From assembly GCA_030603605.1 (NCBI GenBank), contig JAUVXN010000057.1, forward strand, positions 1 to 7,496: DNA of 7,496 nt, given 5' to 3'. Shown piece after piece: positions 1-6,600 of this stretch. Under the pieces are notes generated by a model. That model worked only from the letters and a program-made list of their open reading frames with translations, ran no database searches and had not been told where the DNA came from. The stretch is from Dehalococcoidales bacterium (GTDB lineage: Bacteria > Chloroflexota > Dehalococcoidia > Dehalococcoidales > RBG-16-60-22). The translations under genes were made by a program, and so were the position numbers. Position 1 is the first letter of the stretch; each line of letters opens with the position of its first letter.

Positions 1-827
1 GCAGCTAGCCAGGTTTCCATGTATGCCAAGACCTGTCTATGCTCTGGCTCATTGAAGATTTCATGGTAGAGACCCTCATAAAGCTTCAGCGTCTTGTCCC
101 TCGAGTTCGCCAGTTCATACAACATGGTGCTGCCTTCCGGATTAGATAAGCGGTCGGCGGTTGCGTGCATAATTAAAATAGGTAAGTTGAGCTCTGGTAT
201 TTGGTGTGGCAGATTCTTTTGTATCATATTGACCAGCTCGGAGCCCAGTCGGGCACGAATCTTTCCTCGGTACACCAGAGGGTCGTTCACGTAAGCATCC
301 ACTACAGCTTTGTCTCGACTGATGGCTGAAGCATCAATCACAGCAATACCCATTTTGGGCAGTAGTGCCGAAAGCGCTCGGGCCACTAATACATCCAGAC
401 GTGATACGCTGGAACCGACCTTCAGAGTTGGCGCGGACAATATGAGCCCAGCCAGGTCACGTTGATGATTCACTGCGTAGGCAGTGGCTATCGTTCCTCC
501 CATACTGTGCCCGATTAAGAAGGTCTTGGTATTACCGTGCTCACTCCGTATTATATCGAGAAAGCTCTTGAGGTCATCGAGGTAGTCCGAGAACTTATCA
601 ACATAACCTCGCAAGCCTTCTGATTTGCCATGCCCCCGATGGTCAAGACCAAAGATAGCATAGCCTTTGGTAACAAAGTAGTCTGCCAAGTTCGAATATC
701 GACCACTATGCTCAGCTAAGCCGTGGACAACCAACAATAGCGCTTTGGGCTCCTTGGCTGGTAGCCAACTCTGGTAGTATAGATTAAGATTTTTGTGTCC
801 CCCGAAGCTACCTTCCTTATGCTCCAT
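1..827 (-). CDS. Alpha/beta hydrolase, monoacylglycerol lipase type (3' end cut by window edge)
   Basis: This is probably a serine hydrolase that cleaves monoacylglycerols or similar lipid esters. The 275 complete codons show the whole fold core: an oxyanion-hole region VVHGLAEHSGRY (residues 33-44), the segment LDHRGHGKSEG (61-71), and the nucleophile elbow GHSMG with Ser108. The other triad members are Asp225 in HATADRLSNPEGS and His255 in EGLYHEIFNEPE. This spacing and wording match the bacterial/human monoacylglycerol lipase family (Hydrolase_4). Family members are usually about 275-300 residues, so only a short C-terminal tail should be missing. The start at 827 is the first ATG after an in-frame TGA at 837-839. 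No good ribosome binding site precedes it. There is no signal peptide, so the enzyme is likely cytoplasmic. It is transcribed away from the metF-hdr operon and has no evident functional link to it. Family is confident; exact substrate is not. Confidence 0.9.
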   Translation of the reverse strand, partial: MEHKEGSFGGHKNLNLYYQSWLPAKEPKALLLVVHGLAEHSGRYSNLADYFVTKGYAIFGLDHRGHGKSEGLRGYVDKFSDYLDDLKSFLDIIRSEHGNTKTFLIGHSMGGTIATAYAVNHQRDLAGLILSAPTLKVGSSVSRLDVLVARALSALLPKMGIAVIDASAISRDKAVVDAYVNDPLVYRGKIRARLGSELVNMIQKNLPHQIPELNLPILIMHATADRLSNPEGSTMLYELANSRDKTLKLYEGLYHEIFNEPEHRQVLAYMETWLA

Positions 828-913
828 ACTTTTAGCTCATAACGCTAACGCTGAAATAGATTCAAAAAGTGGCCGCGTACATACGTTGTGCTTTCCACGC
901 AATCGTCCGTCAA

Positions 914-942
914 ACTTTACCATCTACTGATGTTACTATCAA
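914..942 (-). promoter_or_regulatory. Candidate sigma70-type promoter of the hydrolase gene
   Basis: Read on the minus strand, TTGATA (942-937) is followed after 17 bases by TAAAGT (919-914). The -35 matches the consensus at five of six bases and the -10 at four of six. Transcription would start near 907 and leave a leader of about 80 bases before the ATG at 827. This is a sequence match only, and the -10 is weak. Confidence 0.3.
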
Positions 943-950
943 GCTTATAA

Positions 951-966
951 CATACATGCATGTGTG
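951..966. repeat. Imperfect 16-bp palindrome, possible operator
   Basis: The core ACATGCATGT (954-963) is a perfect 10-bp palindrome. It extends to 16 bp (951-966) with one mismatched pair (T953/G964). It sits just upstream of the candidate -35 of the hydrolase promoter and about 70 bases upstream of the plus-strand -35, which would suit a regulator of either unit. A 10-bp perfect palindrome can arise by chance, so this stays tentative. Confidence 0.25.
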
Positions 967-1034
967 GGCTGAGGCAGCTCCGCATTAAACTCTACGCTAA
1001 AAAGTGATACGTAAGGACGCTGATGTCCTGACTC

Positions 1035-1063
1035 TTGATATCCCTCGTAAATTGGACTATACT
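1035..1063 (+). promoter_or_regulatory. Strong sigma70-type promoter upstream of the structured leader and metF
   Basis: TTGATA (1035-1040), a spacer of exactly 17 bases, then TATACT (1058-1063): five of six consensus matches in each hexamer at the ideal spacing. It is the best promoter I see in the window. Transcription would begin near A1071, immediately before the GGCGG that opens the structured region. It could drive a separate small RNA, the metF-hdrCBA operon with a leader of about 240 bases, or both, because no clear terminator lies in between. Confidence 0.55.
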
Positions 1064-1075
1064 CTACCCCAGAAA

Positions 1076-1173
1076 GGCGGCAAACGGTTGTTCTGGTAAG
1101 CGATTACTGGCTTGTCTCTGGGCAGCTTCCCGGACAAGATGTCGCGGGTTCGAATTCCGTTACCTGCTCCGCC
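1076..1173 (+). ncRNA. Candidate structured RNA with a tRNA-like T-arm (leader element, small RNA or decayed tRNA)
   Basis: Several helices can be drawn by hand. GGCGG (1076-1080) pairs with CCGCC (1169-1173). CTGGTAA (1093-1099) pairs with TTACCTG (1160-1166), with one T-T mismatch. CTTGTC (1111-1116) pairs with GACAAG (1133-1138) around an inner TGGG/CCCG stem (1119-1122/1129-1132). A T-arm-like hairpin (1145-1159) has the loop start TTCGAAT (1149-1155) typical of tRNAs. The 74-base span 1093-1166 has tRNA length, and a GG at 1109-1110 falls where a D-loop would be. It fails as a normal tRNA: no seven-base anticodon loop with T33, a variable region of about 10 bases, and no 3' CCA in register. 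It begins about five bases after the predicted transcription start. It may be a metF-operon leader, an independent small RNA or a tRNA relic. Confidence 0.3.
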
Positions 1174-1218
1174 CATTACGCAGTCTTAACTCTCTAAGGA
1201 TATGAAGGAATAGTTGTC

Positions 1219-1246
1219 ACCTGAAAAACGCAAGTTAGCTTCAGGT
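1219..1246 (+). other. Hairpin in the metF leader
   Basis: ACCTGAA (1219-1225) pairs perfectly with TTCAGGT (1240-1246). Inside the loop, AAC (1227-1229) and GTT (1234-1236) can close a GCAA tetraloop (1230-1233), so the two stems stack with a small asymmetric bulge. No T-run follows, so it is not an intrinsic terminator. It could be part of the leader fold or protect the mRNA. The rest of 1176-1310 shows nothing else that I can name. Confidence 0.3.
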
Positions 1247-1310
1247 TTGGTGCCGATATGGTGGTGGGAGTGCGAGGTACATTTATTGAGGGGATGGGGG
1301 TTCCAGCAAA

Positions 1311-2177
1311 ATGACAATTGCTGACTTAGTGAAGCAAGGAAAATTTGTTATCAGCGCTGAGGTCGGCCCGCCCAAAGGCGTAGATATTCAAGAGATGATA
1401 GAGGCTGCCGAGCTGATGCGGGGTAGAGTGGATGCAATCAATGTCACCGACCAGCAGAGCTCAGTGATGCGGCTGGGTTCCCTGGCTACCTGTTGTCTCC
1501 TAAAGGAGAAAGGGCTGGAACCTGTCTTCCAGATAACCTGCCGGGACCGAAATCGGATTGCGCTGCAATCCGATTTGCTCAGTGCCTATGTTCTGGGCAT
1601 TAAGAATGTCCTCTGTCTTACTGGTGACCATGTTTCTTTAGGTGACCACCCCCAGGCTAAGCCCGTCTTTGACCTTGATTCGGTTTCTCTATTGCTTGCC
1701 GCCAAGGAGTTAGAAGGGGGACGGGACCTTGCCGGAAAGGAACTGGCGGGAGTTCCTAATTTCTGTCTCGGGGCCGTGGTTTCCCCGGGGGCTTACCCTG
1801 TAGAACCCCAGATTATCAAGATGGAGAAGAAGGTAAAAGCTGGAGCGCAATTCTTCCAAACTCAGGCGGTTTACGAGCCGGAGAAGTTTGAAGAATTTAT
1901 GAAAGCAGTAACCTATCTCAATGTACCGGTGATGGTAGGGATTGTGCTTTTGAAATCAGCTGGTATGGCTCGGTTCATGAACAAGAATGTTGCCGGGGTG
2001 TATGTACCGGATAACCTGATTGAGGAGATGGGTGGGGCAGAGGACCGAGCCAGGAAGAGCATCGAGATTGCGGCTCGTCTGATTAAGGAGACGAAGCCCT
2101 TTTGCCAGGGAGTACATATTATGGCTATTGGCTGGGAAAAGAAAGTTCCCGAGGTTCTTGATGCCGCTGGGCTATAG
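1311..2177 (+). CDS. metF: Methylenetetrahydrofolate reductase, catalytic flavoprotein (MetF)
   Basis: It reduces 5,10-methylene-tetrahydrofolate to 5-methyl-tetrahydrofolate in the methyl branch of C1 metabolism, using a bound flavin in a TIM barrel. The 288-residue length is normal for bacterial MetF. Visible family marks are ISAEVGPPKG with Glu17 near the N-terminus, NVTDQQ (44-49), QITCRDRN (74-81), LTGD (103-106, the conserved flavin/folate-site Asp), FFQTQ (181-185) and the C-terminal GVHIMAIGWE (267-276). A G-rich stretch (1290-1300) is the ribosome binding region for the ATG at 1311. It is the first gene of a tight operon: hdrC starts nine bases after its stop. That context points to a multisubunit enzyme fed by Hdr-type subunits rather than a stand-alone NAD(P)H-dependent MetF. 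The zinc-type partner MetV of the Moorella system is not in the window. Confidence 0.93.
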   Translation: MTIADLVKQGKFVISAEVGPPKGVDIQEMIEAAELMRGRVDAINVTDQQSSVMRLGSLATCCLLKEKGLEPVFQITCRDRNRIALQSDLLSAYVLGIKNVLCLTGDHVSLGDHPQAKPVFDLDSVSLLLAAKELEGGRDLAGKELAGVPNFCLGAVVSPGAYPVEPQIIKMEKKVKAGAQFFQTQAVYEPEKFEEFMKAVTYLNVPVMVGIVLLKSAGMARFMNKNVAGVYVPDNLIEEMGGAEDRARKSIEIAARLIKETKPFCQGVHIMAIGWEKKVPEVLDAAGL

Positions 2178-2186
2178 AGGAAAATT

Positions 2187-2783
2187 ATGACCGTAGAAAG
2201 AGGTAAGAAAGTGGTGGTTGCACAAGTACCGAAGAGTGTAGTGCCCAAGCCATCACTGCGAAAGAGGATTGAAGAACTGAGTGGGCAGAAGATATCTGCC
2301 TGTTTTCAGTGCGAAAAATGCACCAACGGCTGTCCGGTAACATTCGCTATGGATATTGTACCTCACAAGGTGATACGTCTTCTGCATCTGGGTCTGGTAA
2401 ACGAAGTTCTGCGTAGCGATACTATCTGGGTTTGTGCCTCTTGTGAAACCTGCACTACCAGGTGTCCCAATGACATTGATATTGCCCGTATCATGGATAC
2501 CCTGAGGCAGATGTCCCAGCGTGAAGGAGTAAAGCCTTCGCAGAAGAATTTCCCTATTTTCCATTCGGCATTTCTCTCCTCAATAAGAAGACACGGCCGG
2601 GTACATGAATCAGAGATGGTGGTAAATTATGCCCTCAGGAGCGAGGGTTTGGGTGGTCTCCTGAAGCAGGCCAGTACCGGTCTGGCTATGTTTACCAGGG
2701 GCAAAATTAGGCTCTTACCGCCCCGGTTACGGACTAAAAGCCAGGTAAAAAATATTTTTAAGAGAGCAAAGGCAAGAGAGTAG
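2187..2783 (+). CDS. hdrC: Heterodisulfide reductase-like subunit C (two 4Fe-4S clusters)
   Basis: This is an electron-transfer subunit that bridges HdrA and HdrB. Its 198 residues hold two ferredoxin-type motifs: CFQCEKCTNGCP (C39, C42, C45, C49) and CASCETCTTRCP (C83, C86, C89, C93). Each should bind one cubane 4Fe-4S cluster. After the second motif come NDIDIARIMDTLRQMSQ and a helical tail ending in a basic stretch, as in bacterial HdrC proteins. There is no membrane segment, which fits the soluble HdrABC type rather than HdrDE. The ribosome binding site AGAGGA (2176-2181) overlaps the metF stop codon and lies five bases before the ATG. The next gene, hdrB, starts after a two-base gap, so translation is probably coupled. 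The role within a MetF-linked complex is inferred from gene order. Confidence 0.92.
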   Translation: MTVERGKKVVVAQVPKSVVPKPSLRKRIEELSGQKISACFQCEKCTNGCPVTFAMDIVPHKVIRLLHLGLVNEVLRSDTIWVCASCETCTTRCPNDIDIARIMDTLRQMSQREGVKPSQKNFPIFHSAFLSSIRRHGRVHESEMVVNYALRSEGLGGLLKQASTGLAMFTRGKIRLLPPRLRTKSQVKNIFKRAKARE

Positions 2784-2785
2784 CA

Positions 2786-3640
2786 ATGAACGTTTCATAC
2801 TACCCCGGCTGTTCCCTCGGCGGCGTTGCCAGGGAATACGGCGAGTCCACTGAAGCAGTAGCCAAGATGCTCGGCATAGAGCTAAAGGAGTTAGAGGACT
2901 GGAGCTGCTGTGGTGCTGCCTCTGCCCACGTTACCAATGATATGCTGGCGCTGGCACTGCCGGCAAGGAACTTGGGAATCGCCGCCAAGGCAGGGCTTGA
3001 CTTAGTAGTTCCGTGTGCGGCTTGTTATTCCAGGCTGAAGACAGCTGAGAAGGAACTGCAATCCGGCAAAGATATTGAGGGAATCTCAGGAAAATACCAG
3101 GGTGGTTTTCACATCAAGCACCTCACCGACTTTCTCTGGGAAGATGTTGCCGAAAAAGCGATACTGGAAAAGGTGAAGAAACCGCTGAAGGGACTAAGTC
3201 CAGTCTGCTACTACGGTTGTTTAATCACCAGACCTCCCAAAGTCACCGATGCCAGAGACCCTGAGAATCCGGAGTCTATGGACAACCTGATGAAAACTCT
3301 GGGGGCTGAGGTCAAAAACTGGTCATACAAAACCGATTGCTGTGGCGGTGACCACACACTCACCATGCCCAGTGTGGCATGGAGGTTAATGCAGAAGCTT
3401 CTGGATATGGCGGAGGAAGCCGGGGCAGATTCAATCGTTGCCGGATGCCCGATGTGCCAGTCAAACCTTGATACCAGGCAGAAAGAAATTTCGCGGGAGA
3501 CCGGTAAAAAATATCACACCCCCGTTTTCTATTTCACTGAACTGATGGGACTCGCTTTTGGTGACCCGTCAGTAGAGAAATGGCTTTCCAGACACATGGT
3601 AGACCCGAGGCCGTTACTGAAGCAGAGAGGATTAATCTGA
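2786..3640 (+). CDS. hdrB: Heterodisulfide reductase-like subunit B (two CCG domains)
   Basis: The 284-residue protein carries two complete cysteine-rich CCG domains. The first has C9, C41-C42 and C77/C80 (CAAC). The second has C145 in YYGCLITRP, C185-C186 in DCCGGDH, and C221/C224 (CPMC). In HdrB of methanogens these domains hold two noncubane 4Fe-4S clusters that cleave the CoM-S-S-CoB disulfide. Here, next to metF, the subunit more likely passes electrons to or from MetF or another partner; that is inference. All cluster cysteines are present, so it is not degenerate. The length is close to the usual 290 or so residues. The start is two bases past the hdrC stop, with a GAGAG stretch at the end of hdrC as ribosome binding site. 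A 14-base gap separates it from hdrA. Confidence 0.93.
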   Translation: MNVSYYPGCSLGGVAREYGESTEAVAKMLGIELKELEDWSCCGAASAHVTNDMLALALPARNLGIAAKAGLDLVVPCAACYSRLKTAEKELQSGKDIEGISGKYQGGFHIKHLTDFLWEDVAEKAILEKVKKPLKGLSPVCYYGCLITRPPKVTDARDPENPESMDNLMKTLGAEVKNWSYKTDCCGGDHTLTMPSVAWRLMQKLLDMAEEAGADSIVAGCPMCQSNLDTRQKEISRETGKKYHTPVFYFTELMGLAFGDPSVEKWLSRHMVDPRPLLKQRGLI

Positions 3641-3654
3641 AAAATGGTGCGCTT

Positions 3655-6600
3655 ATGAGTGGTAATGGAAATAAGGGAAGGCCGAAACAGAACAAAATTG
3701 GCGCGGCAGTGGTGGTGGGAGGCGGCATCTGTGGTATGCAGACTGCCCTGGACCTGGCTAATTCTGGCTTCAAGGTCTATCTGGTTGAAGAGACCACCTC
3801 CATCGGTGGCAGGATGGCTCAGCTTGATAAGACCTTTCCGACCAATGATTGCTCTATGTGTATAATGTCCCCCAAATTGATTGAGGTTGACAAACACCTC
3901 AATATTGAGATTCTCTCTAACTCCCAGGTAGAATCGCTGGAAGGAGAAGCAGGTAACTTCACGGTAAAGGTGCTCAAGAAACCGCGCTATATTGACATCG
4001 AAAAATGTAGCGCCTGCGGGGATTGTCTTGAGGCCTGTCCGGTAGATTTAATCAGTGAGTTTGAACAGGGTTTGACCACCCGAAAGGCAATTTACCAGCG
4101 CTATCCCCAGGCTATACCCAGCGCCATGGCCATCACTAAGGCTACCCGGCCACCCTGTAAGCTCGCCTGTCCAGCGGGATGTAATGGGCAGGGATATATC
4201 GCTCTTATTTCCAAAGGCAAGTATCTTGAAGCCCTGAATCATATAAAACAGTGGATACCACTACCGGCGGTGCTGGGCAGAATATGCCATCACCCCTGCG
4301 AACAGGAATGTAAACGGAACGAGGTAGATGAGCCGGTAGCCATAGCACCCCTGAAAAGGTTTGCCGCCGATATAGTCAGGCAGAAGAGGCTGGAAGGTCC
4401 CATTCCCCCGGAAGAAAAACCAGTTATTGATGCCGCAAAACCTAAAATAGCTGTAGTTGGCGCTGGACCTTCCGGGCTTACCTGTGCCTATGATTTGGTG
4501 GCGCTGGGGTACCCGGTTACCATTTTCGAGGCAAGCTCACAGCCGGGAGGTCAGCTCTGGTCGACTATCCCGAAGTACCGGCTCCCCAAAGACGTACTGG
4601 CTGCTGATATTAAAGATATTATCGATATGGGGATAGAATTAAAGCTTAATACCCCAATCAGTGGCAAGCCTTCCCTCGATGACCTGAAAGCACAGGGTTA
4701 TCAGGCTTTCTATCTGGCTATTGGGGCGCAGCAGAGTCGCAGCCTGCCCATACCCGGAGTTGACCTGCCACGGGTACTGCTGGCACTCGACTTCTTGAGG
4801 GATGCCAATCAGGGCAAGGAAGTTGGTATTGGCAACCGAGTAGTGGTCATCGGAGGCGGTAATGTGGCTATGGATGTTGCCCGAACGGCGCGGCGGTTAG
4901 GCTCTACCGAAGTTCAAGCCGTGTGTTTGGAATCACCAGAGGAAATACCCGCCCATCCCTGGGAGATAGAGGAAGCAGAAGAAGAGGGAGTCCAGATAAA
5001 GCACCGGTGGGGCCCCAAGCAGATAATCGCCCGAGACGGCAAGGTAGCTGCTATCGAATTTGAGAAGTGCACTTCAGTGTTCGACAGTGAGGGCAGGTTC
5101 AGCCCGACCTTCGACAAAGAAGTTACCACCAGGATTGACTGCGACGCGGTAATCATCGCCATCGGGCAGGCCACTGACCTATCGGTGCTGCCCAAAGAAA
5201 CTAACATCAAGACCACTCGGGGTAGCTTCATCATCGTTGACCCGATGACACTGGCTACCGATGAGGAAGGCGTCTTCGCCGGCGGCGATGGTGTTACTGG
5301 ACCGAAGTCCGCCGTTGAAGCCATCAAGCACGGTCATGAATCCGCCATTTCCATAGACCGTTATCTTAACGGAGTTAACCTCAAAGAGGGTCGCGAGCCA
5401 AAGGAAGAAGAGCCAGCACCGCTGCCCTCCGGGAAGCACGAGAAGAAAGAAAGGGTGAGCATCAGCAATATACCCCTGGAAAGAAGACTATCCAGTTTCG
5501 ACGAGATAGCGGCCACTTTTACCGAAGAAGAAGCCAGAATAGAAGCTGAGAGGTGCTTAAATTGCGGTCTCTGCAGCGAGTGTCTCCAGTGTGTGGCTGT
5601 CTGCCAGGCTAAGGCGATTGACCACACGATGCTAGACGAAGTGGTCGAGCTTCAGGTAGGCTCTTTAGTCCTGGCACCCGGCTTTGAGCCATTTGACGCT
5701 ACCATCAAGGGCGAATATGGCTATGGCCGTATGCCCAATGTGGTGACCAGTTTGGAATTTGAGCGTATCCTTTCCACCTCAGGCCCGTTCCTGGGCCAGG
5801 TGATACGCCCTTTTGATGGTAAACACCCGACAAAGATAGCCTGGATTCAATGCGTTGGTTCCCGAGACGAAACTTGCGGTAAGGATTATTGCTCCTCGGT
5901 CTGTTGTATGTATGCCACCAAAGAGGCGATTATTGCTCGGGAGCATGAAGACACCATTCAACCCACTATCTTTTACAACGACCTGCGAGCCTTTGGTAAA
6001 GGCTTTGAGAGCTACTACGAGTCAGCCAAGAACAAGTTTGGCGTACGCTACATCAGAGGTATACCATCCGCGGTCAAGGAACTGCAGCGGAGCCGGAACC
6101 TTCTCCTGGAATACACCGGTGAGGATGGTCAGAAAGTCCAGGAAGAATTCGATATGGTTGTCCTTTCGGTGGGACTACAGCCATTGGCGAGCAGCAAAGA
6201 CCTGGCAGAAAAACTTGGCATAGAACTGGACAAATTCGGCTTCTGCCAGACTGAAGAGCTGGCACCGAATATTACCTCGCGTGATGGCATTTATGTCGCT
6301 GGGGCTTTTGACGCCCCGATGGATATTCCCGAGTCAGTGATGAGCGCCAGCAGTGCTGCCTGTCTGGCTTCGCAAGAAATTGCCGAAGCCCGTGGCACAA
6401 TGGTGAAGGAAAAAGAGTATCCTCCGGAGATAGACGTAAACGGCCAAGAGCCCCGTGTCGGGGTCTTCGTCTGTCGCTGTGGGTCTAATATTGCCCGAGT
6501 GGTTGATGTCCCCGCTGTAGCCGAGTATGCCAGCACGTTACCGTATGTAGTGCACACAGAAGAGAACCTCTACTCCTGTTCCACCGATACCCAGACCAAG

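Noticed and set aside
94..294. 66-residue plus-strand ORF
   Set aside because: It lies antisense to the well-supported hydrolase gene, and its translation shows no family features.
1004..1099. A 31-codon ORF starting with GTG
   Set aside because: It overlaps the strong promoter and the start of the structured region, has no clear ribosome binding site and resembles no known protein.
1093..1166. A functional tRNA gene (tRNA length, T-loop TTCGAAT, GG in a D-loop-like place)
   Set aside because: No seven-base anticodon loop with T33 can be formed, the variable region is about 10 bases, the T-stem needs G-T pairs at both ends and the 3' end does not fit an acceptor with CCA. Kept only as a structured RNA candidate.
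1076..1175. tRNA-Sec or tmRNA, because of the length near 100 bases and the CCGCC-CA end
   Set aside because: No 8-bp acceptor stem, no UCA anticodon arm and no recognisable tmRNA tag reading frame or 5' tRNA-like half were found.
1219..1246. Rho-independent terminator between the structured RNA and metF
   Set aside because: The stem is sound but is followed by GGTGCC rather than a T-run.
1258..1314. An 18-codon ORF whose TGA overlaps the metF start in an ATGA arrangement
   Set aside because: Too short to judge, with no amino-acid run suggesting attenuation and no ribosome binding site. It is noted only as a possible coupling peptide.
4914..5327. 137-residue minus-strand ORF
   Set aside because: It is a shadow of the GltD module, low in complexity (many Ser residues) and without a recognisable domain.
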